Source: Camarhynchus parvulus (lineage: Eukaryota > Chordata > Aves > Passeriformes > Thraupidae). From it: DNA of 64,000 nt. Within the stretch, counting starts at the first letter, position 1, and each line of letters opens with the position of its first letter. The notes below the pieces were generated by a model. That model searched no databases. It was not told where the DNA came from and worked only from the letters and a program-made list of their open reading frames with translations. The position numbers were made by a program, and so were the translations under genes. Location: positions 17,058,569 to 17,122,568 of the forward strand of contig NC_044586.1 in assembly GCF_901933205.1 (NCBI RefSeq), written 5' to 3'. This document shows, in pieces, positions 1 through 10,816 of the stretch.

Positions 1-227
1 GATTCCATTGCCTTTTGTGTTCACAACCAGAGGAACTGCTCAAACAGGGATTCATACATCTCAAAATAATCAATTTCCTGCTCCTCCCAAAGTCAGGTAA
101 TGTAATTTCATTACACCTGCGGCAGAGGTGCGCTAAATTGCTTCAAAAACCAGGAACTGCCATGGTGCTGCATCCAAGGTGATGAAGCCTGAACCACTGA
201 GGATATGGCAAATTGAGATAAAGAGTG

Positions 228-755
228 ACAGAATCATAGAATGGTTTGAGTTGGAAAAGGATCTTAAATATCATCCAGTTCCATGCCCCAGCCATGGGCA
301 GGGACTCCTTCCACTAGCCCAGGTTGCTCAGAGCCCCATCCAACCTAGCCTTGGACACTTCCAGGGATGGGGCAGCCACAGCTGCTCTGGGAAACCTGTG
401 TCAGGGCCTCAGCACCCTCACAGGAAAGAACTTCTTCCTGATTTCCAATCTAAACCTGCTGTCTGTCAGTGTGAAGCCATTCCCCCTTGTCCTGTCACTC
501 CAGGCCCTTGTCCAGAGTCTCTCTCCATCTTTTTTTGCAGGCTTCCTTCAGGCACTCCAAGGCCACAATGAGGTCACCCCAAAGCCTTCTCTTCTCCAGG
601 CTGAACAATCCCAATTCCCTCAGCCTTTCCTCCCAGCAGAGCTGCTCCATCCCTCTGGTCTCCTTGGTGTCCCTGCTCTGGCCTGGCTCCAGCAGCTCCC
701 TGTCCTTCCTGTGCTGGGATCCCAGGGCTGGATGCAGCCCTGCAGGTGGGGTCTC
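228..755 (-). mobile_element. CR1 LINE, 5'-truncated 3' end
   Basis: The minus strand carries the 3' end of a CR1 non-LTR retrotransposon. The + strand opens with the reverse complement of the CR1 tail (AGAATCATAGAATGGTTTGA), then the complement of the segment with ATGGGGCTCTGAGCAACCTGG. It runs about 520 bp before homology stops near GCAGGTGGGGTC. No intact coding sequence is left; open frames here are read-through of CR1 untranslated sequence. It belongs to the same subfamily as the copies at 6.7, 17.0, 28.1 and 34.5 kb. Confidence 0.93.
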
Positions 756-3700
756 TGTTAATGAGGACTTATAGACTTGCTCTAGTCCCACAATGGGACT
801 CCAGCATGGGAGAATCCCCCTCTGCAAGTGAGGGAAAGAACAATAAAAATTTTTGTCTGATCAGATTCACCAGAGTTATCTTCCAGAAAAATTTCTCGGT
901 AAGAACTTTTCAACTGCAAACCTTTCCTTCCCAGCAAAATCAAACATAACAAAATTAAGTCAATAAAACAAACTAAAAAGTTTATGGAAGGATGGAAGTC
1001 TTTCCCTTTTCCATTTCCATTCATGGATTGATTTTAATTCCTTACCTTGTCTATCCCATCATACAAACTGAGTAAAACAACAAATGATCTTTCTAATTGC
1101 ATACCCTTTGTTAATGTGGATGTGAACCTAAACTTCCTTCTTAACAATTGGTTGTATTTCTACTTGAGCTTTTCACAGTAGAACAGAAATAGATCTTATC
1201 TGACTCCAAAGGGATTGTTAGCAATGAGCAGATTAGAAAGAAAACAGATGCTGGGGCAGAAGAGATGTAGTTCTGCTCGTATTTTTAATCAGATCTAGAT
1301 GTCCCCAAGTTAAGAAACGCTGCAGGCAGGGTGGACCTACCCAGGGCTGAGTATGAGTTTAAACTGCTTCTGCAGAGAGGTGTCACATCCAACAGGCAGA
1401 AGCTTTGAGCCATTCAAGTGCACAGAAGATACAATCCTGTTAAGAACAGTCTTTCCTCAACGTCTTTCATCCTGCTGTCCTTGGATTTTGAGAAACTTTT
1501 GAAAAGGATGTATCTTTCAGCAGGCAAACCCCTTGTTTCTCTGATGTCACATGCATCCCTGAATACCTTTATTAGAAAGGTGAATAAGTTACATTCTTCA
1601 GTTTTCTAAGAACAGAAATTTAATTTTGTGGCCAAACGAAGGCAGCTGGATCACAGCCACCGTCTGCCTAAGCTGTTAGAAATTCCTCCGAAGTCCCCAG
1701 TGTAATGCAGTGGTTCACAATGTGAAGAATGCACACAAAAGCTCTCACTCAGAGCCCAATGAGTGGCAGTTGAGAAGGGTTTTGGCCCCCTCATATTTGT
1801 CTCCTCCTTCCCTCTGCTGAGCTAAAGCACCAGGCATTAAGATGCTGAGCCGAAATGTAGCATTTCCTGGAGAGCTCTGGTTTAGAGGCATTTGAAATAT
1901 GAGAGTGCAGACTAAAAATGCATGTTTTCTTGATGGCAAAGAGAGGAGGAGGAAAAAGATTATTTTCAAGGACACAATATTGCTTGGGTCATCCAGTCAG
2001 CAGCAGAAACTTGTTAACAGGACAATGAACACGGAATAGACCAATATTTGGGTATCCCTGAATATTTGTGGGTGGTGTTTTCACTTTAAAGCCTTAAAGA
2101 AAGCTCACAACCTTGCAGTGGTACATCCCTATGGCAGATAATTCTGTCCACTAATTCTTGCATTAAATTTGCATCTCGCCTTGAGAACAACTCACATTAA
2201 ATGGCACGACAGGGACTAGAAAGGTGCAGGTTAGTATTTTGCCAATTTAGCAATAGTTGAACATAAGTTTAATCCTGGATATGTCAGCCCATATAATTCC
2301 GGGCTGGGAAATGTTCTGTTTAATATGTTTTTCCATTCTTTTCCCACCAGCGCTTGAAACTTTACTAAGGCAGCATTTGCCTTTTTTACAGTTCATTTCT
2401 CTGCTACAAATATCTTTAAAAGCAGGCAGTTAAGCTGTGTAAGACCACAGATGGACACCTCTAATCTTCATAAAAATGAGCAGAAGCCCCTGGTTTTCCA
2501 TCACTACTGCATCCATAGCAAATGTGTGTCTGAACAGGCCAGCACAAAGGTACAGACTGCCCATGTTTCCAGCATTAGTGCGCACCTTTCCTTCACTAGC
2601 CCATTGGAAAGAGGAAAGGGGAATTTGCCATCTTCTCTGGGTGACAGCTGCAATTCTGAACTTTCACACCTAGAGCTGAGAGCTTGATTTTGAGGAGAAC
2701 CACAATAATGAATGAGGCAAACACTGCGATGATGAAAAGGGAAGTTGTGGCCAGAACAAAATACTTTGTCTAATCTGATGTGACACATGAGACACCTTTT
2801 GTCCTTATGGCACTTTAGTTGTTGACTGATTTAATTTCAGTTTGAAAAAGCTTTTTGAGATGACACCTCAGGGCAGGGTGTTTTCAGAATAGTTAACTTT
2901 GCTATTATGGCAGTTAACATTAAGACAGGCAAAAAATAGCTTTTAAAATGAAAATGTAAGTCTTATCAAGCAAAGCAAGCACCTGTTCAGGCTTAGCTTC
3001 TTTCTTGATATATATTTAGTCAAATGCGCTGAGCCTGCAAGGGATCCAAACTAAAATATCTGTAGTACGGCTTTCTGCACACCCCCCACCACCAATCCCC
3101 CAAATCCCAGCAGCTCACAGATATACAAAATCAGCCTAAAATCTGAGCAGCAGGGTCTCCACTAAAATATACTTGCCTAGCTCAGCAGCTGGACTTTTAT
3201 TTAACACAAACCAATAACCAAAACCTGGAGAAAGCTGCCACAATGCACTCTGTGCTCTGCTAGCCCCACCAGTGTTCTCAGATGGCCACAGTTCCTAGTA
3301 TTCAATCATGCCAAAACTCACTTAGGCCTTGAAATTAGACAAGATCAAGCTTATGAAGTGTGGGAAGCTCCTCCAGCATTCACTCAGTGGCAATTTACTG
3401 TAACTCCAGTAATGAGTTCCTCCCATGAGGCACTTGCATATCTGAAGCACTATTTCCAGAGGCTGTCATGTCATTAATTTCCAGTGTTTATAGGCCAGTG
3501 GAGCTCCTGGATTTGCTGTGTGTGAAGGCTGGGAAATTCTAATGCATCTGCTGCAGTGCCAAGCACGGGTATCAAGCCCCCAGCACAACCTCTTCAGAGG
3601 AAGGAGTTCAAAACAGAGGACACCCCTAGAATTGGCAATACAAGTATGGTGAACATATTTGCTTTCAAATTATCCTTTAAGTCCAAAGCTAAACACTTGT

Positions 3701-4324
3701 TCATCAAAACTGGGTTTTTAACCTGGATTTTCAAACCCCCTCTAAGACAAATCAGATGGAGGAAATTTTCCTATATTCCCCCTACCTGAGTTCAAAATTT
3801 TCATTGTGAACCATTTCAATCTGAGTAACTCTGAATGAAACACTGCTATTGTTGTTATAATGAAACATTTTGCTCCAGATTGGAGAAATCTCTCTCTTTT
3901 TTCTTCATTTTTTTAAAATTTGAAGTAAGTTTTTCAGCCTGAATAGATTTTTTCTTTTATCTACAAAATGTTCTAATCAACAAAGTAAACAAAGAATGTA
4001 GTACTCTATCACCTCTTCTATGAGGAACTACAAAGGGATTTTAAGGAATCAGCAATGTGTCTGTAAAACTATGGATTCTGACCATAGGAGGGAAGATGCT
4101 GAAGGCAAGGCAGAAGGTTAAACAGTAGAGTAAGCAGCATGTCAGGAAATGCAGAGAAAAGTGTCATTTATTTTTATCCAGAAGCTTTTTCGCTTGACAG
4201 AACTGAAGAACCCCATTTTATAGGCGAAACCCATAGGAATTGTAAACTTAAAGTAATTCCATCTAAATTTTAAATCAGCAAAAACAGTATTTCCATTTGG
4301 GTGTGTGTGTCTGGTAGAGGGAGG
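756..4324. other. Unique sequence, no gene seen
   Basis: AT-leaning, stop-rich sequence with no recognisable exon, repeat family or RNA gene. Open frames reach at most about 94 codons on either strand and show no domain I know. A stretch around 2,160-2,190 (ATTAAATTTGCAT) resembles octamer or homeodomain sites, but nothing else supports a function. Confidence 0.6.
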
Positions 4325-4416
4325 GCACCACTGGGTGTGGTCCTGCCTTGGCAGGAGGGTCGGACTAGATCTCCACAGGCCTCAGCCAACCCAAACAGTT
4401 CTGTGATTCTGTGACC
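4325..4416 (+). mobile_element. CR1 LINE 3' tail fragment
   Basis: About 90 bp of the extreme 3' end of a CR1 on the + strand, recognised by TTGGCAGGAGGGTCGGACTA, then CCAACCCAAACAG and the tail GTTCTGTGATTCTGTGA. The tail octamer is the GATTCTGTG type rather than GATTCTATG, so this is a different and probably older subfamily than the copy at 228. Confidence 0.85.
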
Positions 4417-6681
4417 ATAAGTCATGCTATAGGATTTGGATCACAGCAGGAATTTATAACCAGAAAACTCCTCAAGAAGTCTAAGAAGTCCTCAGGGAGC
4501 ATGTGATGATGTAACTGCTGTTTGATAGCTTTCTTATTGTTCTTCCCTGTATTCCCCTCTTTGTGAATCACTTTTTTTGTTCTTGAAAGTAATATTTTTT
4601 ATTTTAGAGTTCTCTTTGAATTAATTACCTTTTTTTCCTCTCACAACAAAAAAGTGATTTATACCTACATCTCCTCTAAGGCAGTTTTGACTTGACTTTT
4701 AAACTTCCATAAAGTTAAGGAAGCAGATAATTTATCTGTTGATTCTTAACATTCCTGTAAGGTAGTGAACTTTTAATGTATTGGTTTGTGGTAGCAACCA
4801 GGCCGTCCATATGAGTCCCTGCCTAAACATCCTACAGTCCAAGAAGGTAGAGAAGATGTTTGATGGGAAAAAGAGATATGGATTGATCACACACAACATG
4901 GGATACACAGCTGAATGCTGGACATATCAGCTTGTCTCTGTCTTGAGAGCAACACCACAGCTGTGGTAAAAGTGGGATTTGATCCTGGCTTCCTTACACA
5001 CATGGAAAAAGAAACTCCAATGCCAGGATCCTGCAGCTCTTTTAAAATAACTGTCCAAAAAAAATATATATATATATAAAATAGGCAGTCTTGTCTGGAA
5101 ACAAACTGGAAAAACACAGAAAGATTGTGGAACAGATTTTTTTTTTTTTAATATTATTTTCCTTACACCTGCAGCTGTCCTCTCAGCCTCTGCAGTCCTC
5201 TGAGCCTTAGTCTGCTTTTCAGAGAGATTGGACAATGGACAACTTCTAGTTGTACCTTTTGCCATCTTCCCCAGGCACTGTGCCAGACAAATGAAAGTCA
5301 TTAGCCTCCTTTCCAGTCATGCTCACTTGGAGGCTGAGTTCGACCACCCACCTACTCCCCAGCCCTTGTCAGCTGGTGATTTTTCACCTCCTCTCTCATC
5401 ATCCTGCCATTCCCAATCTCCTATTAAACCCTGCCTATGTGTCTGCTGCTTTCCCTTCGCCCAAGAAAGCTCAGCACAGCAAGTCCTGATATAAGTGAAT
5501 TCAACCTTCAGCATGAATATCAAGTCTCACATGAGTCAGGCACACAATTAAGCTTTGCAAGATAAGGGACTAATTAATTTAATTGCCAAACAGAAAGAGG
5601 GAACTCCTACTCAGGTTTGCCTGAAATAATGTTGTTAATTAATAATTTATTTATTTGCCATTTTACTTTGAAACCAGAAGGTAATGGAAATGTGAACAAT
5701 AGCTCCCTGTTCCTCGCTTTAAGTTTTGATTTTCCAGGTCAAATGGAAGCCTCTCTTTTAGTACATGTGGGAGGAAACAAACAAAAAAAAGACTTTCTGA
5801 TGTTTCAGATAGAATTTTTAAAGGCTCTACTTTTACTTTAATCAAGAATTAGTGGGACTAAACAACAATTAATACATTATCCTCTATCATGAGACCTTTG
5901 CACTAAATGTGGTAGTGATAACAAATTGTTCTGTGGAAATATGTTCTGAAATTGGGTGGATTTGGCTAACCCCACTGGAGACATATTTACTAGTGACTGG
6001 CACATGATTCTGATAGCCAGGAGGATTTAGAACATACCTGATTTTAAGTGGAGCAGTTCAATGAATATATATAATATCTGCTCAAATGGTGAAGGTTAAA
6101 AAATATGCATTTGAATAAACCACAAATCTAAATCTGATTCTCAGAAGAAATGTTTCTAATTTTTTTCTCCAATTTTACATAGGAATTTATTCAGGCTTTT
6201 TGTGAAATTTGTGTGTTGGTATAAATGCTCGTATTTTTCCCTGTGAAATGGCCTGAATTGGCCAGAAGTTCTCCAAAAGTAAGTGGAAGCAAAAATTTAA
6301 TTATTTCTTCAGAATACATTTTTCCCAGCTTTACTTTAAGTCCATTCTCTTGACACTGAAGATAATTTTTAATGTACAAATATCTTTTTTATCATGAAAT
6401 TCAGTGTAGAAATGGTCCAGCACTCATTCATTACTTCTGTTCTGGAGAGTGAAAAACCATATTTAATAACATATTTGCTGTCTATCTAGTAACAGTTTCT
6501 GCAGCATCTTCTGGGATGCTAACACCCAGAGCAGCAGGAAAACAGTCAACTGAGCCAATCATTCCAACTCCGTAGATTCATTGCAGTCTCACCAGCTATT
6601 TTCTTATCTAACATAAAATGCATCAGCAAATGTTTCTATCCTCAAGACTCCTCTGAGGAATTTTAAAGCTTTCCAACAATG
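4417..6681. other. Unique AT-rich sequence with simple-repeat patches
   Basis: No exon or repeat family recognised. It holds a short (AT)n run at 5,064-5,078 and a run of 13 T at 5,137-5,149. At 5,555-5,660 there is a cluster of homeodomain-type cores (ACTAATTAATTTAATT and TTAATTAATAATTT) in about 100 bp, the only spot that looks more than random. Confidence 0.55.
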
Positions 6682-7225
6682 ATCACAGAATCACAAATGG
6701 TTAAAGATCAGTCAGTTCCACTATCCCCTGCCATGGGTAGGGACACCTTCCACTAGTCCAGGTTGTTTGGAGCTTCATCCATCCTGGAACACTTCCAGAG
6801 GCAGCCACAGCTGCTCTGGGCAACCTGTGCCAGGGCCTCAGCGCCCTCACACGGAACAATTCCTTCCTAATATCCAATCTAAACCTGCTCTCTGGCAGTG
6901 TGAAGCCATTGCCCCTTGTCCTGTCACTCCAGGCCCTTGTCCAGAGTCTCTCTCCATTTATTTTGGAGGCTCCCTTCAGGTACTGGAAAGGCACAGTGAG
7001 GTCACCCCAAAGCCTTCTCTTCTCCAGGTTGAACAATCCCAATTCCCTCAGCCTTTCCTCCCAGCAGAGCTGCTCCATCCCTCTGATCCCCTTGGTGTCC
7101 CTGCTCTGGCCTGGCTCCAGCAGCTCCCTGTCCTTCCTGTGCTGGGCCCAGGGCTGGATGCAGCCCTGCAGGGCGGGATGAGCAGAGCAGAGCAGGGCAG
7201 AGGGACAGAACCCCACTGCCCCTCA
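6682..7225 (-). mobile_element. CR1 LINE, 5'-truncated 3' end
   Basis: CR1 on the minus strand, about 540 bp. It begins with a degenerate tail (ATCACAGAATCACAAATGG) and extends upstream in CR1 terms through GGGCGGGATGAGCAGAGCAG and the following G/C-rich stretch. The far end is shared almost base for base with the copy ending near 17,592, including the AGCAGAGCAGAGCAGGGCAG run, so both come from one young subfamily. Coding sequence is absent. Confidence 0.93.
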
Positions 7226-8210
7226 CAGGGTAGAGAATGGTAGAGAAGAGCAGGCCAGCAGGCAGTGCTCCTTCTCACTGGATTTCCCCCGTAAGGGAAT
7301 CTGTGGTCTCTCTCTCTCTGGGAAATGCCCAAACGCTGTCCCAGGATGAAAAAGGAGAGACTGGACACGCTCCTGGACACTTTGTTTCTGTGGGAGATAG
7401 AGCAGCAGTCAAGGTTCTGAGGGGCAATTTGGAACAAGGCTCTGCAGCAGGATACAGTACAGGCATAAGTTAGTCATGAGCACAGATGAAGAGTAATCCT
7501 GCATTAGTCACACCACAGATAATAAGAGCTGGAAAATGATGACATGTGTGCCTCATGTTAAACCCACTTATGCTTAATTCTTTGTGCTGAATATAAATTG
7601 TTCTAAAGAACAACGCATTCCTCAACAGAACAATTCTTCACATCATGCCCCTAACATCTCTGTCATCTTGATTTAGGCCATTTAAATGTCAGTAAGACAA
7701 GTTAACACTGCCTAAGGGCAACTCTGTCCCATGCACCAGAAATCTTTTTCTATCATATTCTGCTTTCCTGCAGTGCCTCATGAAAAGATGCAACTTTCGC
7801 ACGCAGGGGTGGATTTGTAGTGGGGTTACAGGGGAGTAGGATAGTGAATCCCCTTTCTCCCCTCATACTCCTCTCCAGAGCAGTATAAAAAAATACAAAG
7901 AATTAAGATCTAATATGACTTGGTGTATCTCTGCCACCATCCTGGCCATGCTGTAGCCAGCCTGCCATGTGGAAATGCTTTCCTTCCACTCATTCCAGCC
8001 CTAAATGCTTTGATTCTCCAAAGGTGTGTTGCTACGTCCCAAAAAAACCCCAAATGAAAAGCTATGGATGATTAGGGAGCCCAGGTCAAGTTTTCCATAT
8101 GAACTCAAGGAGCCCATGTGCCTTGCAACCTCTTTGAATGCCAAAAGATCCACAATTTCTACCATCAGACAGGATTATTAGACATTAAAAATACAGAAAA
8201 TATCATAAGC
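7226..8210. other. Unique sequence, no gene seen
   Basis: Nothing recognisable between two CR1 copies: no repeat family, exon or RNA gene. A short CT run at about 7,310-7,320 is the only low-complexity patch. Confidence 0.6.
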
Positions 8211-8305
8211 CACAGAGTCACAGAATCAATTAGGTGTGAAAGACTTCCAAGGTCATTGAGTCCAGCCTTTATCTAGTACAACCTTTGATCATGCTGTTCA
8301 GAGAG
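8211..8305 (-). mobile_element. Old CR1 LINE 3' tail fragment
   Basis: About 95 bp of an older CR1 on the minus strand: CACAGAGTCACAGAATCAAT followed by a diverged GAAAGACTTCCAAGGTCATT and GAGTCCAGCC. The wording differs from the young copies (GAGTCCAACC type), so this is an ancient subfamily. Confidence 0.75.
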
Positions 8306-10569
8306 AAACTGGATTTTGAAGGGCAGAACATTCCAGAAGGAAAGGGGAATTACTGTGTTGCTCTCTGAGGATGCAAGTTCAACATAAAAAGCTATAATCA
8401 ATTTTTCTTTTGGCAAAAGTGGGTGTAGAGCCTGACAGCATTAAAACCTCTGAGGTGAAATTTGAAAATGTTAGCAGATTATTAGCAGTGTATTAAAAAA
8501 AAAGTGCAGAAAGCTGTAGTGCTGAATTAATGAAGTGCTGCCCTCTCAACCCCTTGCAGCCTGTTTGAAGAGTCTCTGAAGCTCCTGCCACAAGGTCCCC
8601 CCACCTGAAGCCATGGGGTTGTATGGTGCAGATCACACTCAACCAGGTGCCTCCTACCTACTGAGGTTCCAGGTTTGTCCCATCTGCAGGAGAATTTCAG
8701 AGCAGGGGCTCAAAAGCACCTTTGAGTTAAAATGAATTTTATAAACAAACAACCTCTGGGTCCTGTACCTACTCCTGCAGCTTTCTCTAAAGGTAACGTG
8801 TAGCCTGAGACTCACAGGAAATGTATTTTACCCACCCTTCTGGAGACTGAACTTCTGAAACACTGTCACAGCATTTTTTCCTAATGACTTTGTGTATTTG
8901 TTCTTGAAGAACAACAACAACTTTCGGGTGGGGAGGAGAAGAGAAAAAATGTTCTCTGAAGATGCTGTTTCTGGAGGTTACTTTCAGTAAGTCAGGAGTC
9001 TGCTGCCACTAAAATCAGCAAGAAAGTTATCACTGGCACCAGGGGGAACAAGAGCACGTGCAGCATTCGGTTTTACCTTCAGAGGCTGGGTTAGGAAGTC
9101 TTTCGTTCCTGCCTCTGGTTTGCATGTCTTGTTTACACAGGGCAGTTAATGCCAATAAAAGGACTAACCACCACTAACAAGCAGCTGTAACAGATAACCC
9201 ATTGAGTATGGGATGGATTGTGTTACAGCAGGGAAGGGGAGATTTGTAGCTCTGTGTTATACTAGGACGCTGCTTTCCCACATGGGGAGCATATTCTCCA
9301 GTGGTTAAATCGAAGCAGGGATCTAATTTATTTGTGCTGAATCACTCCTCCTGTACCCATCCCTGAACACCCTCTCCCTGGGAACAAGGCAGCCTGAAGG
9401 TATTCATCTCCTAGCACCAATGCTTGCCTGGTGAATATGCCAAGCACCTTAGCAGGAGGTTTCAAAGCCATTTCCCTGCAGCAGGGAACTGATAGAACTC
9501 CTGTCTCTTATGATTTTTACACTCTCATGGAAATAAAACTGCTGTAACTGACACAGTAGCATCCACCCCATCCCTGCAACCCCCCTGCCCTGCATGCTTC
9601 AACGATACTATCTTTCCTTTGCACACTAGGGATTTCTCTTTGAGGTCCTCCTCTGAGTCCCAGGCTCTTCATTTAACCATACAAAGAGAGGCCCTGCATG
9701 CTCCCTCTCTTATCTACTCCCTTCTCTCTCAATCTGTTCTCAACCTCAGCCCTTCCTTTCCACTACACAGTGTTTTTATTTACCCAAATTCACTTTCCTT
9801 CATACTCCATCCTGCTGCAGACCCTCCTTCACTGTCCCCTGGCTCCCCCTTTCTGTTTCCATCAGATTGGCTTGCACTCTCAGCATCCCTTCCTTCCTCC
9901 TTTTCAGAGTTACACTTGGTATGCCCTGTATCCCCTTTGCCATGACCTTTAAGCTTTCCCACACCAATATCTGGTATCCAACAGGTGCCCCCCCTGCCAT
10001 CTCCGGACATGTCAAACACCAGGCTGTGCAAACCATCCCTGTGAGGGCTTTGAATCTCCAAGCAGGAAACCCAAGGCGGTGCTGTATGAACTGAATTCTG
10101 TCCAAGGGCATGTGTTGTACCTCAGGGTCTGGGCTCCGTTTTGCTCCTATAAAGACTGGAGACTCCAGCCTGGAGTAGAGGGCAATCCTGCCCTCAGACA
10201 AGCACCTTCAAACTTTGCAATCAACCCACAAGGAGGGTAATCCTGCATTTTTCTTGCAGTGTCTGCTTGGTGCCAACAGAGTCTCCTCGATTTGTAGTGA
10301 GGAGTCCAGGTGTGGGAATCATCTGAGACATGGCCAGAATATTGGAACATTCTCTGTGTTGCTGCACAAAGTGGCTTTAATTTTCACTGTCTTTTAAGGG
10401 AAAAGCTATAAAATAGTTACTCTCTTTGCTAAAAGGTTTCTGTTCTTTTCTGTCATGCCTTTGTGTTACTAGCATGTCTTTCACTAATATCTTCTCTCAC
10501 TAATACATCCTTTTCATTTCCTCACTCTGCTTTCTTCCTCCCAAACAATTTGCAAACCCTTTGGCAATG
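8306..10569. other. Unique sequence with a pyrimidine-rich tract
   Basis: No gene recognised. From about 9,690 to 9,910 the + strand is strongly pyrimidine-rich (for example CTCCCTCTCTTATCTACTCC). Open frames of 108 codons (+, 9,619-9,945) and 133 codons (-, 9,800-10,201) exist only because this composition is poor in stops. I see no domain in either. Confidence 0.55.
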
Positions 10570-10816
10570 GCGGAGCTGTATGGGAATAGCTTCACACTGA
10601 CAGAGAGTAGGTTTACATTGGATATGAGGAAGAAATTGTTCCCTGTGAGGATGGTGAGGCCCTGGCACAGGTTGCCCAGAGAAGCTGTGGCTGCCCAGTT
10701 TGGATGGGGCTCTGCGCAAGCTGGGATAGTGGAAGGGATCCCTGCTCTGGCAGGGGGTTGAAGCTGGCTGATCTTTAAGGTCCGTTCCGACCCAAACCAT
10801 TCCATGACTCTATTAA
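10570..10816 (+). mobile_element. CR1 LINE 3' end
   Basis: About 245 bp of CR1 in + orientation, from the segment with TTCACACTGACAGAGAGTAG through GGTGAGGCCCTGGCACAGG to the tail CCCAAACCATTCCATGACTC. It is 5'-truncated, with a single degenerate tail octamer. Confidence 0.92.

Noticed and set aside
9800..10201. 133-codon minus-strand open frame
   Set aside because: It lies opposite a pyrimidine-rich tract whose composition removes stops; no domain seen.
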